In this document: one piece after another, positions 41,746 through 49,179 of the stretch
Layout of the letters: every line of letters starts with the position of its first letter
Position numbering within the stretch: the stretch's first letter is position 1
Origin: Clostridia bacterium
GTDB lineage: Bacteria; Bacillota; Clostridia; Oscillospirales; Acutalibacteraceae
Direction of reading: 5' to 3'
Assembly (NCBI GenBank): GCA_017537365.1
Contig: JAFYKZ010000016.1
Span: 1-64,000 of the forward strand
Length of the DNA stretch: 64,000 nt
Program-made: the position numbers and the translations under genes
Notes under the pieces: model-generated
The model's database searches: none
The model's input: only the letters and a program-made list of their open reading frames with translations
What the model was told of the DNA's origin: nothing

Positions 41746-42411
41746 TTATAACATATTGGGACCTGCATCCGCCGTCTGCTGTTCTTCATCCGGAAAGTGC
41801 GGTGGATTTTCTTCAAGTTCAGGATATCCCCAAGCCAACTTTTGCAACAAACTCTTTAAGTCCTTATCTTGTTTGTATGTAAGGGTTTCGCAATTACTTC
41901 TCGCATAAGAAATACTTTTAAATAAATCCTTAGCTTCTTCAATATTAAATAATCTATGCTTATTTAATAGGCCAGAACGGACAATAAAGGACTCTTTAGC
42001 ATAATCATAATTTTGCGAATAATCTCCATGTGTCACATAGTTGTGTTTCTTATCCTGTGTCCAGGTACAGAACATAAAACCGTGCTCTGTATATGTTGCA
42101 GCAAGAATAGTATCACCGTACTCAGCAAACAATCTGTATTCTTTGACACCGTCATAAGGCAATGGCTGAGCACATTGATATTTATTGACATATTCCTTTA
42201 CTATTCTGTGTTGCTCTATAAGCTCATCAAGTTTATTATTGCAATCTGTATTAAGCAAATCTCTTGAAAAATTCAGATTGCCGTTGTTATCCTGAAATCC
42301 AAGGACATATCCTTTATGCATAATACTAAATATATTATGTTCTTCATCATACATCCCCTCGCATTCAAGATTTGGTAATTTTCTTTTTAGTTCTTCTTGA
42401 AAAATATTCAT
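41746..42411 (-). CDS. Hypothetical protein with NML tail
   Basis: A 221-residue protein. NIFQEELKRKLPNLECEGMYDEEHNIFSIMHKGYVLGFQDNNGNLNFSRDLL and YRLFAEYGDTILAATYTEHGFMFCTWTQDKKHNYVTHGDYSQNYDYAKESF form a mixed alpha/beta body seen in polyvalent proteins of related elements (tentative). It ends PDEEQQTADAGPNML. It contains the fourth, shorter copy of the AGAACGG repeat at 41971-41981. RBS TAGGAGG overlaps the upstream stop. Confidence 0.65.
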   Translation of the reverse strand: MNIFQEELKRKLPNLECEGMYDEEHNIFSIMHKGYVLGFQDNNGNLNFSRDLLNTDCNNKLDELIEQHRIVKEYVNKYQCAQPLPYDGVKEYRLFAEYGDTILAATYTEHGFMFCTWTQDKKHNYVTHGDYSQNYDYAKESFIVRSGLLNKHRLFNIEEAKDLFKSISYARSNCETLTYKQDKDLKSLLQKLAWGYPELEENPPHFPDEEQQTADAGPNML

Positions 42412-42422
42412 TTTTCAACCTC

Positions 42423-43400
42423 CTACATTATTTGATTTAAACCTTCGGTTTGTACATGCTCATAAGGTTCTGCTGAATATATCTTATGACCTCGATACAT
42501 AATTTCTCTTACTTCTTCAGGTCGATAAGAATCGTATTTAAATAAATTCTCATACTCTCTACGCTCTGCGGCAGGAATATCCCATCGGCTATATATAGAA
42601 TGTATCCTTCTCAATGTATCTGTTGCCGTCTTAAAAGAAAACTCTAAACCATTTTTAAAAATAGTCACTTTTACTGTCTGCGCACCCGAATCCTCAACAG
42701 CTTTTTTAATAGCTTTTATTCGGTGTAAGGAACTGGTTTTATCGTTTTCAATTTCCGCAAGGTGTTCCTTTAAACTCTCAAGTTTTCTTAGGTCTAACAG
42801 GATATCATCAAGATGTTCTTCTAAGTATCTTTCTGCTTCGTCATCAATAAACTGTCCGGGATTTAGAATATATTCGAGCAGATTTTCTTCATTCCATCCC
42901 TTGAATTGATAATTACTTTCATATTCGAGAGAATCAGCATAAACGCCCGCAAAGAAGTTATCTGTAGCTTCGCCTTTGACATAGCACTCATTGTACTCAT
43001 TTAGTTTTTTCTCCGCTTGTTCACTTATTGGACGGAGTGTTGAGTATATATCTGGATTATTAAGCACAACATAACCTACCTTGCCACTTGTATACCGTTG
43101 GACTTCATCAGCCATTTGATACTGACCTTTATTTTCATCGATTTCAGGAAAAAGTCTTTTAAAATGATTATATGCGCAATAAATTTGTCCGTCCTTTTTG
43201 CAATACATACCGCAAAAACTCAGGAAGTCATCTCTTTCTATATGACTTCCTGAATAATAAGTTCTTGAAAACAGATAATCAAAATCATCATTCTTTTGGA
43301 CCTTAATAAATGTTGTCATGGTTGTTTGTCCTTCATCAAACACAAAGTGCTTATATGAATCGCTTTCTAACCATTCTTTAAATTTAGTATTTATGGGCAT
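42423..43400 (-). CDS. Hypothetical protein with NQIM tail
   Basis: About 325 residues from the ATG 9 nt after AAAGG. The N-terminal part (FKEWLESDSYKHFVFDEGQTTMTTFIKVQKNDDFDYLFSRTYYSGSH) is alpha/beta; a central coiled coil (DDILLDLRKLESLKEHLAEIENDKTSSLHRIKAIKKAVEDSG) follows, then VKVTIFKNGLEFSFKTATDTLRRIHSIYSRWDIPAAERREYENLF. It ends VQTEGLNQIM. No enzyme motif recognised. It is translationally close to the ADP-ribosyltransferase-like gene (ATG TAG AAAGG junction). Confidence 0.65.
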   Translation of the reverse strand: MPINTKFKEWLESDSYKHFVFDEGQTTMTTFIKVQKNDDFDYLFSRTYYSGSHIERDDFLSFCGMYCKKDGQIYCAYNHFKRLFPEIDENKGQYQMADEVQRYTSGKVGYVVLNNPDIYSTLRPISEQAEKKLNEYNECYVKGEATDNFFAGVYADSLEYESNYQFKGWNEENLLEYILNPGQFIDDEAERYLEEHLDDILLDLRKLESLKEHLAEIENDKTSSLHRIKAIKKAVEDSGAQTVKVTIFKNGLEFSFKTATDTLRRIHSIYSRWDIPAAERREYENLFKYDSYRPEEVREIMYRGHKIYSAEPYEHVQTEGLNQIM

Positions 43401-43414
43401 TTGTATCATCCTTT

Positions 43415-44152
43415 CTACATTGTTTGTGTAAAGCCTTGACTCATATATTCAGCTTCCATTACTTCGGTCAGATCCTTTGGATCAACTATAACCTCCGCTT
43501 CGCTTCTTCCATTAAAAAAAGCGAGGATATTCTTTTTATCTATCCTCGCTCTATATACTGTTCCGTCCTCATTAAAACGGTGGGCAAACCAATCAGCTTT
43601 TTCATATTCAAGAGACCACGACAAAGCATATACATTATCTGCGTTATATGATGTCACACCTCTGTATATGGTTACGGTATCTTCAAGTTCGTTCAATCTT
43701 TTTCTTTCTTCCGGTGTCATAAGATGTTCAGGGTCTGCTGCTTTAAAAAATTTAACAAGCTCATCCTTACTCACATTAGCATCACAATTCGGATTTTCTG
43801 ACATAACCCATGCATCATTAAGTATTTTTGAAAAATCTTCAAAGGATAGGCTCTCTGATGCAAACTTTAAAAAGGTTAGTGCATAAGGTTTATTTACCAT
43901 CATAAATATCTGATACACATTTTCGGTATCTGATATTTGTTTACTCATAAAATCCTGCCATTTATGAAGATTTTCTTTGTTCTCTAAAATACTGAACATA
44001 TCCATTTCGCCATTACGCTTAATTGCAACAAAAGATGATGAGGTGAAAGGATGTTGTACAACCATAGGTGAAAAATCTGTTTCATGAACCGTTGTATAAA
44101 GCAAAGACTTGGCCACACTTTGAACTGCTTTTAAATCCGTTTTATACCTCAT
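43415..44152 (-). CDS. ADP-ribosyltransferase-like protein with Met tail
   Basis: A 245-residue protein from the ATG 7 nt after GGGAGG. The C-terminal third has the R-S-ExE layout of ADP-ribosyltransferases: TIYRGV (Arg 164), NVYALSWSLEYEKADWFA (Ser 178, the STS-like motif with the usual downstream helix) and SEAEVIVDP (Glu 218, Glu 220). The spacing fits phage Alt-type and C3-like enzymes that modify host proteins on DNA entry. The N-terminal ~150 residues are unassigned. It ends MSQGFTQTM. First gene of the element's transcript, right behind a terminator. Confidence 0.7.
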   Translation of the reverse strand: MRYKTDLKAVQSVAKSLLYTTVHETDFSPMVVQHPFTSSSFVAIKRNGEMDMFSILENKENLHKWQDFMSKQISDTENVYQIFMMVNKPYALTFLKFASESLSFEDFSKILNDAWVMSENPNCDANVSKDELVKFFKAADPEHLMTPEERKRLNELEDTVTIYRGVTSYNADNVYALSWSLEYEKADWFAHRFNEDGTVYRARIDKKNILAFFNGRSEAEVIVDPKDLTEVMEAEYMSQGFTQTM

Positions 44153-44196
44153 TCCTATCCTCCCTTCTAAAATTTGTTTGTTCTGAATTTTTGGCA

Positions 44197-44235
44197 TAAA
44201 AAAAGCAGGTAGATTTTTTTACTAATCTACCTGCT
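44197..44235 (-). terminator. Intrinsic terminator at the head of the element transcript
   Basis: AGCAGGTAGATT (44204-44215) and AATCTACCTGCT (44224-44235) form a perfect 12-bp stem; the minus strand continues with seven T. It stands 51 nt before the first gene's start and would stop transcription entering from the chromosome unless overridden. Confidence 0.85.
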
Positions 44236-44258
44236 AAATTATTGAATATTAAATTTTA

Positions 44259-44285
44259 TAGGGTTCAAATCCCCTCTCAAACGGA
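44259..44285 (+). other. tRNA-like 3' fragment, possible attachment site
   Basis: TAGGGTTCAAATCCCCTCTC contains a T-arm-like TTCAAAT loop with flanking G and C runs, as at the 3' end of a plus-strand tRNA gene, but no complete tRNA is around it. Such displaced 3' ends mark the far junction of elements inserted in tRNA genes; the intact copy would be left of the window. The T-stem pairs only partly, so this is tentative. Confidence 0.4.
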
Positions 44286-44343
44286 AAAACACCATTTTAC
44301 ATCTACGAAAATGAACTTTAAAAAATCAGCCTATAAAATGCAA

Positions 44344-44368
44344 CAAACCCCGATAAAATCGGGGTTTG
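44344..44368 (-). terminator. Terminator downstream of tRNA-Pro
   Basis: CAAACCCCGAT (44344-44354) pairs with ATCGGGGTTTG (44358-44368), an 11-bp perfect stem with an AAA loop. The T-run on the minus strand is short, so it may be helped by the second hairpin at 44373-44393. Confidence 0.7.
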
Positions 44369-44372
44369 TATG

Positions 44373-44393
44373 GGCTACATCTTTTTTGTAGCC
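44373..44393 (-). other. Hairpin between tRNA-Pro and its terminator
   Basis: GGCTACA (44373-44379) and TGTAGCC (44387-44393) form a 7-bp stem just after the tRNA 3' end. Possibly part of the 3' processing or termination region. Confidence 0.5.
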
Positions 44394-44399
44394 GCTTTA

Positions 44400-44475
44400 T
44401 GGTCCGAGTGACAGGACTTGAACCTGCGGCCTCTTGACCCCCAGTCAAGCGCGCTACCAGCTGCGCCACACCCGG
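44400..44475 (-). tRNA. tRNA-Pro (anticodon GGG)
   Basis: The minus strand begins CCGGGTGTGGCGCAGCTGG and ends CACTCGGACCA with the CCA encoded. Acceptor CCGGGTG pairs with CACTCGG (one G-U). The anticodon arm CTTGACTGGGGGTCAAG holds GGG at positions 34-36, reading CCC/CCU proline codons. The T-arm is CAGGTTCAAGTCCTG. The gene is intact and has its own promoter. It borders the element but its 3' end does not match the tRNA fragment at 44259, so it is not shown to be the target. Confidence 0.95.
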
Positions 44476-44510
44476 ATATAAATTTAATGCGTTTTTATCA
44501 CGCAAAAGTT

Positions 44511-44538
44511 ATTATACCATAAAAAAGCAATTTGTCAA
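44511..44538 (-). promoter_or_regulatory. Promoter of tRNA-Pro
   Basis: Minus-strand TTGACA (44538-44533), a 16-nt spacer and TATAAT (44516-44511): both boxes are consensus. Confidence 0.85.
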
Positions 44539-44558
44539 TACTCTTTTTGCCAAATTTC

Positions 44559-44588
44559 AAAAATAAAACCCCGAAATTATCGGGGTTT
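44559..44588 (-). terminator. Terminator of rpsT
   Basis: AAACCCCGA (44566-44574) pairs with TCGGGGTTT (44580-44588); on the minus strand TTATTTTTG follows. It starts 4 nt after the rpsT stop codon. Confidence 0.85.
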
Positions 44589-44592
44589 AAAA

Positions 44593-44856
44593 TTATGCGT
44601 TTACTTTATTAAAACGAGTTACCAAAGCAGATTTCTTTCTTGCGGCATTGTTCTTATGAATAATACCCTTGGAAGCTGCCTGATCGATATTTTTAACTGC
44701 AGCAGTAACAACAGCAGCCATATCCTCGGATTTAGCATCCATAGCAGCGTCAGCCTTTTTGATAGCTGTTCTTAAAGCAGAACGATAAGCTTTATTATGT
44801 TCATAATTAGCTTTGCTTACGAGCACACGCTTTTTAGCAGATTTAATATTCGGCAT
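44593..44856 (-). CDS. rpsT: 30S ribosomal protein S20
   Basis: An 87-residue basic protein. PNIKSAKKRVLVSKANYEHNKAYRSALRTAIKKA and KGIIHKNNAARKKSALVTRFN are the S20 signatures that bind 16S rRNA. I chose the ATG preceded by GGGAGGTG (6 nt), which gives the typical S20 start PNIKSA; the longer frame to 44931 reads through the leader and is not used. It has a good promoter and terminator and is transcribed alone. Leader hairpin (CAGAGTATATCTCTG) may relate to autoregulation. Confidence 0.97.
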   Translation of the reverse strand: MPNIKSAKKRVLVSKANYEHNKAYRSALRTAIKKADAAMDAKSEDMAAVVTAAVKNIDQAASKGIIHKNNAARKKSALVTRFNKVNA

Positions 44857-44921
44857 CTTGACACCTCCCAACACATAGTACCACAGAGATATACTCTGTT
44901 CACTTAAATCGCGTACAACTA

Positions 44922-44950
44922 ATAATATCACAAATAATTTATAAATGCAA
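44922..44950 (-). promoter_or_regulatory. Promoter of rpsT
   Basis: Minus-strand TTGCAT (44950-44945), a 17-nt spacer and TATTAT (44927-44922). Confidence 0.75.
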
Positions 44951-44976
44951 CACTTTTTTTAAAAATTTTAAGTTTT

Positions 44977-45660
44977 TTATAAAATATTAATAAGCTCGTC
45001 TATATTTTTAATAGTATATGTAGATTTATATTTGCAACGGCTCTTACCATTACTTACCCAAACTGTATCAAATTTGGCATTTATACCACCTAAAATATCC
45101 GCCGTTGGCGCATCGCCAACCACTAAAACCTTAGAACGATTACTTTCTGGAATTCTTGTAAAAACATAGTTAAAAAATGCAGGCGACGGTTTTTTATGCC
45201 CAATTTCTTCTGAAATAAAGAATCCATCAAAAAATTTAGAAATACGGGCTTTCTTAATACGAGGATACTGAAAATCAGGATATCCGTTTGAAGTTATATA
45301 TATTCTATAACCATTATCTTTTAAATATTTCAAGGTTTTGAGAGCGCCTTTATTAAGCTTAGAACTTTTTCGCATACCTTCATAAAACTCATTCAAACAA
45401 CTATCAAGTTGTTCACCTTTAACTTCGAGCATTTTTAAAAGTCTTGCAAAATGGTTTACTATAACATCATAACAGGTAATTTCGCGCCCCAATTCAAAGG
45501 TATGCCAATCGTTAATCTCATCAAAAAGGGTTATAACATCATCAGAATGAGGAAGTTCGTGATTTTCGAGCACTTTAAGTATACAATTCTTTTCTTCTCT
45601 TGAATAGCTTAACAAAGTATCATCTAAATCGAAAAGAATACAATTGTATCTTCTGCTCAT
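44977..45660 (-). CDS. HAD-superfamily phosphatase (YjjG-type)
   Basis: A 227-residue hydrolase. FDLDDTLLSY is HAD motif I with the nucleophile Asp; YITSNGYPDFQYPRIKKA covers motif II (Ser/Thr in ITSNG); GHKKPSPAFFNYV holds the motif III Lys, and VLVVGDAPTADILGGINAKFDTVWVSNG the motif IV Asp. The helical cap (KVLENHELPHSDDVITLFDEIN) and overall length match YjjG-like nucleotidases that clear non-canonical pyrimidine nucleotides. It lies 33 nt after the CapD-like gene and is probably co-transcribed with it. Confidence 0.88.
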   Translation of the reverse strand: MSRRYNCILFDLDDTLLSYSREEKNCILKVLENHELPHSDDVITLFDEINDWHTFELGREITCYDVIVNHFARLLKMLEVKGEQLDSCLNEFYEGMRKSSKLNKGALKTLKYLKDNGYRIYITSNGYPDFQYPRIKKARISKFFDGFFISEEIGHKKPSPAFFNYVFTRIPESNRSKVLVVGDAPTADILGGINAKFDTVWVSNGKSRCKYKSTYTIKNIDELINIL

Positions 45661-45693
45661 AACACAAACCTCCGTTCTTTATATTTTTTACTT

Positions 45694-47556
45694 TTATAAA
45701 TTAGGCGAATATGTAGGAACTATTTCTTTAACGAGTTTTCTAACATCAGCACTCTCGTCATACATTGCCGCCTTCATTTTATCAAGCGATTTATATAATT
45801 CTTCTTCCTCAATAGCAATTGGCTTACCAATATAAATTAAGTTATTATCTGTTTCGGTTAATCCCTCTTCGGACATAAGAAGCTCCTCATAAAGCTTTTC
45901 ACCAGGTCTCAAACCCGTAAACACAATATTAATATCTTTATAGGGTGTAAAACCTGAAAGTTTAATCAAATTTTCGGCAAGGTCCAAAATTTTAACAGGA
46001 TTTCCCATATCAAGAACAAATATCTCTCCGCCTTTTGCATTCTCCCCTGCTTGAAGCACCAAGGAAACTGCCTCAGGTATAGTCATAAAATATCTTATGA
46101 TATTAGGGTCTGTAACCGTAACCGGACCGCCATGTTTAATCTGCTCTTTAAACAGAGGAATAACACTTCCGTTTGAGCCTAAAACATTTCCGAAACGAAC
46201 TGCAACAAACTCGGTTTTTGAACGATTGTTATAAGTTTGAACAATCATTTCGCAAATGCGCTTGCTGGCGCCCATAATATTAGTTGGATTAACCGCCTTA
46301 TCGGTTGAAATAAGCACCATTTTTTCACAACCATATCGGTCGGCACACTCGGCAGTTTTTAGAGTTCCGAAAATATTATTTTTAACCGTTTCGTTAGGAC
46401 TTTCCTCCATTAATGGCACATGTTTATGCGCAGCGGCATGGAAAACAATATTCGGTTTATAGGTTTTAAAAACATAATCCAAACGCTTTGAATCTCTAAC
46501 CGAACCTATTAAAGTATAAAGCTTTAAATCGGGGAAAGTATATTTAAGCTCATTTTGGATTTCATAAGCAGAATTCTCATAAATATCGAGAATAATAATA
46601 CTTTTTGGATTATGAGTTGCAATCTGACGGCAAAGCTCAGAACCGATTGTTCCGCCACCGCCGGTTACCAAAACAACCTTATTCTCTAAATATTCTAAAT
46701 TAGTATCGCTATTAACATCAATAACATCTCTGCCCAAAAGGTCTTCAATTTCAACATTTCTTATTGCAGAAGAAAGACTTGACAATTCCGATTCAGAATA
46801 CATTTTGCAAACCGAAGGCACAATTTTTAAATCGCAATCAGTTTTTTGGCAGATATTAAGTATCTTTGTTCTTTCCGCCTGCGGACAGTTAGGAATTGCA
46901 AATATAATCGTTTTTATATCATATTTTTCGGCATAAGAAATTATTGAATTACGGTCTCCCACAACCTTAACACCCGAGATATAATTACCTTTTAGAGATA
47001 AATTATCGTCTATAACGCATTTAATTTTACTCTTTTGATATCCTTTTCTGCGCGCAAATTCTTTTATAACCGTTTCACCCGCAGAGCCTGCACCAATAAG
47101 CATAACATTACCGGGTTCTAGACTGATTTGACCTTGATTTTTATTTGATAATTTTCTTTTTATTCTGGTATAAACTTCATTGAATACCAAACGATAGCTG
47201 ATTAAAAATAAATTAATCAAGCAAAAAGCCGAAATAAAAAATTTATATCCTAAATGCCTACTGTAAAGAGCATATTCCGCAATCATTGTTACAGCTACCG
47301 ACATAGCTGTTGCCGGAAGAAAATGCAAAAGCGCCATAAAATTATAATGCTGCCAAATTGTGTTATAAATCTTAAAAATATAAAGCGAAAACATAACGGC
47401 AAAAGGCCAAGACAAATAAGTAAAGTTTTCTATACTTAATCCTGCGTTAAATGCCAGCTTATCATTAAGCAATAAATAAGAAATTATTAAAGAGAGTTCC
47501 GCAAAAACAATATCTAAACCTAAGAAAAAAAACAGATTTAAAATACGATTTTTCAT
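45694..47556 (-). CDS. Membrane-bound NDP-sugar dehydratase (CapD/EpsC/PglF-like)
   Basis: A 620-residue protein. Four membrane helices (residues ~7-115: FFFLGLDIVFAELSLIISYLL, FAVMFSLYIFKIYN, LLHFLPATAMSVAVTMIAEYAL, FFISAFCLINLFLISYRLVF) precede a first Rossmann fold (NVMLIGAGSAGETVIKEFAR) and a second, catalytic one (KVVLVTGGGGTIGSELCRQIA; KMVLISTDKAVNPTNIMGASKRICE, the serine/lysine active site). These enzymes make UDP-4-keto-6-deoxy sugars for glycans and capsules. It has a perfect promoter upstream and is followed by the HAD gene. Confidence 0.94.
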   Translation of the reverse strand: MKNRILNLFFFLGLDIVFAELSLIISYLLLNDKLAFNAGLSIENFTYLSWPFAVMFSLYIFKIYNTIWQHYNFMALLHFLPATAMSVAVTMIAEYALYSRHLGYKFFISAFCLINLFLISYRLVFNEVYTRIKRKLSNKNQGQISLEPGNVMLIGAGSAGETVIKEFARRKGYQKSKIKCVIDDNLSLKGNYISGVKVVGDRNSIISYAEKYDIKTIIFAIPNCPQAERTKILNICQKTDCDLKIVPSVCKMYSESELSSLSSAIRNVEIEDLLGRDVIDVNSDTNLEYLENKVVLVTGGGGTIGSELCRQIATHNPKSIIILDIYENSAYEIQNELKYTFPDLKLYTLIGSVRDSKRLDYVFKTYKPNIVFHAAAHKHVPLMEESPNETVKNNIFGTLKTAECADRYGCEKMVLISTDKAVNPTNIMGASKRICEMIVQTYNNRSKTEFVAVRFGNVLGSNGSVIPLFKEQIKHGGPVTVTDPNIIRYFMTIPEAVSLVLQAGENAKGGEIFVLDMGNPVKILDLAENLIKLSGFTPYKDINIVFTGLRPGEKLYEELLMSEEGLTETDNNLIYIGKPIAIEEEELYKSLDKMKAAMYDESADVRKLVKEIVPTYSPNL

Positions 47557-47593
47557 ATATCCACCCTTATTTACATATTATTATACATTATAA

Positions 47594-47622
47594 ATTATAA
47601 CATTTAATATAATGCTTGTCAA
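47594..47622 (-). promoter_or_regulatory. Promoter of the CapD-like gene
   Basis: Minus-strand TTGACA (47622-47617), exactly 17 nt, TATAAT (47599-47594): a perfect sigma-70/sigma-A consensus, 38 nt before the ATG. Confidence 0.88.
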
Positions 47623-47712
47623 CCAGACTTTTTTTCAAAAATTTGGCAAAAATCGACCTGAATATTAGAGTTAAAAATTCATATTATATTAACAAACAAA
47701 GGAGTTGATAAA

Positions 47713-47916
47713 ATGTTTGATAAAATTTGTCTTATACTTGTAATTATCGGGTCTTTAAACTGGGGACTTGTAGGTCTTTTCCAATTTGACCTTGTTGCTT
47801 GGGCATTTGGAGGAAGCGCGGCGATTATAAGCCGTATAATTTACACAATTATTGCCTTAGCAGGTATTTGGTGCATTTCCCTTTTATTTCGCGACCGAGC
47901 TATTGCAAACGATTAA
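47713..47916 (+). CDS. DUF378 small membrane protein
   Basis: A 67-residue protein and the only plus-strand gene in the chromosomal part. It has two membrane helices (KICLILVIIGSLNWGLVGLFQFDLV and IISRIIYTIIALAGIWCISLLF) with the signature SLNWGLVG of DUF378 proteins, whose role is unknown. AAAGGAG lies 7 nt before the ATG. It shares the terminator with metK on the opposite strand. Confidence 0.93.
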   Translation: MFDKICLILVIIGSLNWGLVGLFQFDLVAWAFGGSAAIISRIIYTIIALAGIWCISLLFRDRAIAND

Positions 47917-47960
47917 TAACAAAACGGAACACCAAAATTTCGGTGTTCCGTTTTGTTATT
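47915..47960. terminator. Bidirectional terminator between DUF378 gene and metK
   Basis: A 19-bp perfect stem, from 47915-47933 and 47942-47960 (AATAACAAAACGGAACACC and its complement), with A/T flanks on both sides, serving convergent genes. Confidence 0.9.
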
Positions 47961-47971
47961 TTAAAATAATT

Positions 47972-49156
47972 TTACTTACCTAGAATTGTTTTAAGCTCAG
48001 ATACCTTATCGGTTTTCTCCCAAGGAAGAGAAATATCGGTTCTACCGAAATGACCGTAAGCAGAGGTTTGCTTATATATAGGATTTCTAAGCTCTAAGTT
48101 ATCAATAATTGCGGCAGGTCTGAGGTCAAACACCTTTTGAACTGCATTTGCTAATTCTTCGTCGGTTACAACACCTGTACCAAAAGTATCAACCATTACC
48201 GAAACAGGTTTCGCAACACCAATAGCATAAGCTAATTGAATTTCGCATTTTTTTGCAAGCTTTGCGGCAACTATATTTTTAGCAACATAACGACTGGCAT
48301 AAGCAGCACTGCGGTCTACTTTTGTTGGGTCTTTACCCGAAAAAGCGCCGCCGCCATGACGAGCATAACCACCATAGGTATCAACAATAATCTTTCTGCC
48401 TGTAAGACCTGTATCGCCCTGAGGACCGCCAACAACAAAACGACCAGTAGGATTAATGAAAATATTTGTGTTTTCATCAAAAAGCTCCGCAGGAATAATA
48501 GGTTTAATAACCTTTTCTAAAATATCAGCACGCAAGGTTTCGAGACTTATATCTGCGCTATGCTGAGAAGATACTACAATCGCATCAATTCTAATCGGTT
48601 TATCATCATCATATTCAACCGTAACCTGAGTTTTACCGTCAGGTCTGAGATAAGAAAGCTCGCCTGATTTTCTAACCTCGGTTAATCTCATGGCCATTTT
48701 TTGCGCTAATGAAATAGCCAAGGGCATAAGCTCCTCAGTTTCATCGCAAGCGTAACCGAACATCATACCTTGGTCGCCCGCACCGTGAAGATTATAAGGG
48801 TCGTTCTCCCCTTCTTTGTATTCCATAGAATTATCAACACCCAATGCAATATCGGGAGATTGCTTATCAATCGCAGTCATAACAGCACAAGTATTACCAT
48901 CAAATCCAGCTTCTGCGCTATTATATCCGATTTCGCAAACAGTATCGCGAACGATAGCAGGAATGTCAACCTGAGCGGTTGTTGTTATTTCGCCCATAAC
49001 GGTTACAACACCTGTTGTACAAAAAGTTTCGCAAGCTACACGAGCCTTGGGGTCTTTTGCAATGATTGCATCTAAAACAGAATCAGAAACACGGTCGCAC
49101 ACCTTATCGGGATGACCCTCAGTTACAGATTCAGATGTGAATAAAAATTTTGCCAT
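47972..49156 (-). CDS. metK: S-adenosylmethionine synthetase
   Basis: A 394-residue enzyme making SAM from methionine and [25 protein letters not shown] is the ATP/methionine signature with the catalytic His; [12 protein letters not shown] and [19 protein letters not shown] are the two PROSITE-type motifs. Length is standard. It is preceded by a SAM-I riboswitch with its own terminator, so it is turned off when SAM is high. SAM is also the cofactor for the element's methyltransferases. Confidence 0.98.
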   Translation of the reverse strand: MAKFLFTSESVTEGHPDKVCDRVSDSVLDAIIAKDPKARVACETFCTTGVVTVMGEITTTAQVDIPAIVRDTVCEIGYNSAEAGFDGNTCAVMTAIDKQSPDIALGVDNSMEYKEGENDPYNLHGAGDQGMMFGYACDETEELMPLAISLAQKMAMRLTEVRKSGELSYLRPDGKTQVTVEYDDDKPIRIDAIVVSSQHSADISLETLRADILEKVIKPIIPAELFDENTNIFINPTGRFVVGGPQGDTGLTGRKIIVDTYGGYARHGGGAFSGKDPTKVDRSAAYASRYVAKNIVAAKLAKKCEIQLAYAIGVAKPVSVMVDTFGTGVVTDEELANAVQKVFDLRPAAIIDNLELRNPIYKQTSAYGHFGRTDISLPWEKTDKVSELKTILGK

Positions 49157-49179
49157 ATCTATACTTCCTCTCTTTTATT

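Larger units (their letters stand above)
1778..44290 (-). mobile_element. Integrative conjugative element (Tn1549/CD1110-like), right-hand ~42.5 kb
   Basis: Fifty-five tightly packed minus-strand genes include a complete set of mating functions: coupling protein, MobL-type relaxase plus accessory protein, VirB4 ATPase, PrgI, VirB6/TrbL, Maff2, SpaA adhesin and TOPRIM primase-like protein. They also include the DUF3846/3849/4314/6103, YodL, ArdA and SpoVG proteins typical of Clostridia conjugative elements. No tyrosine or serine recombinase, excisionase, resistance gene or phage gene is seen. The right boundary is put at a tRNA-like fragment near 44259-44285, just before chromosomal genes. The left boundary is not defined: the coordinate given is only where minus-strand element genes begin, and positions 1-1777 may also be inside. 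Confidence 0.85.

Noticed and set aside
44400..44475. tRNA-Pro as the integration target of the element
   Set aside because: Its 3' end (GTTCAAGTCCTGTCACTCGG) does not match the fragment at 44259 or any sequence near the left side, and it is separated from the element by its terminator.
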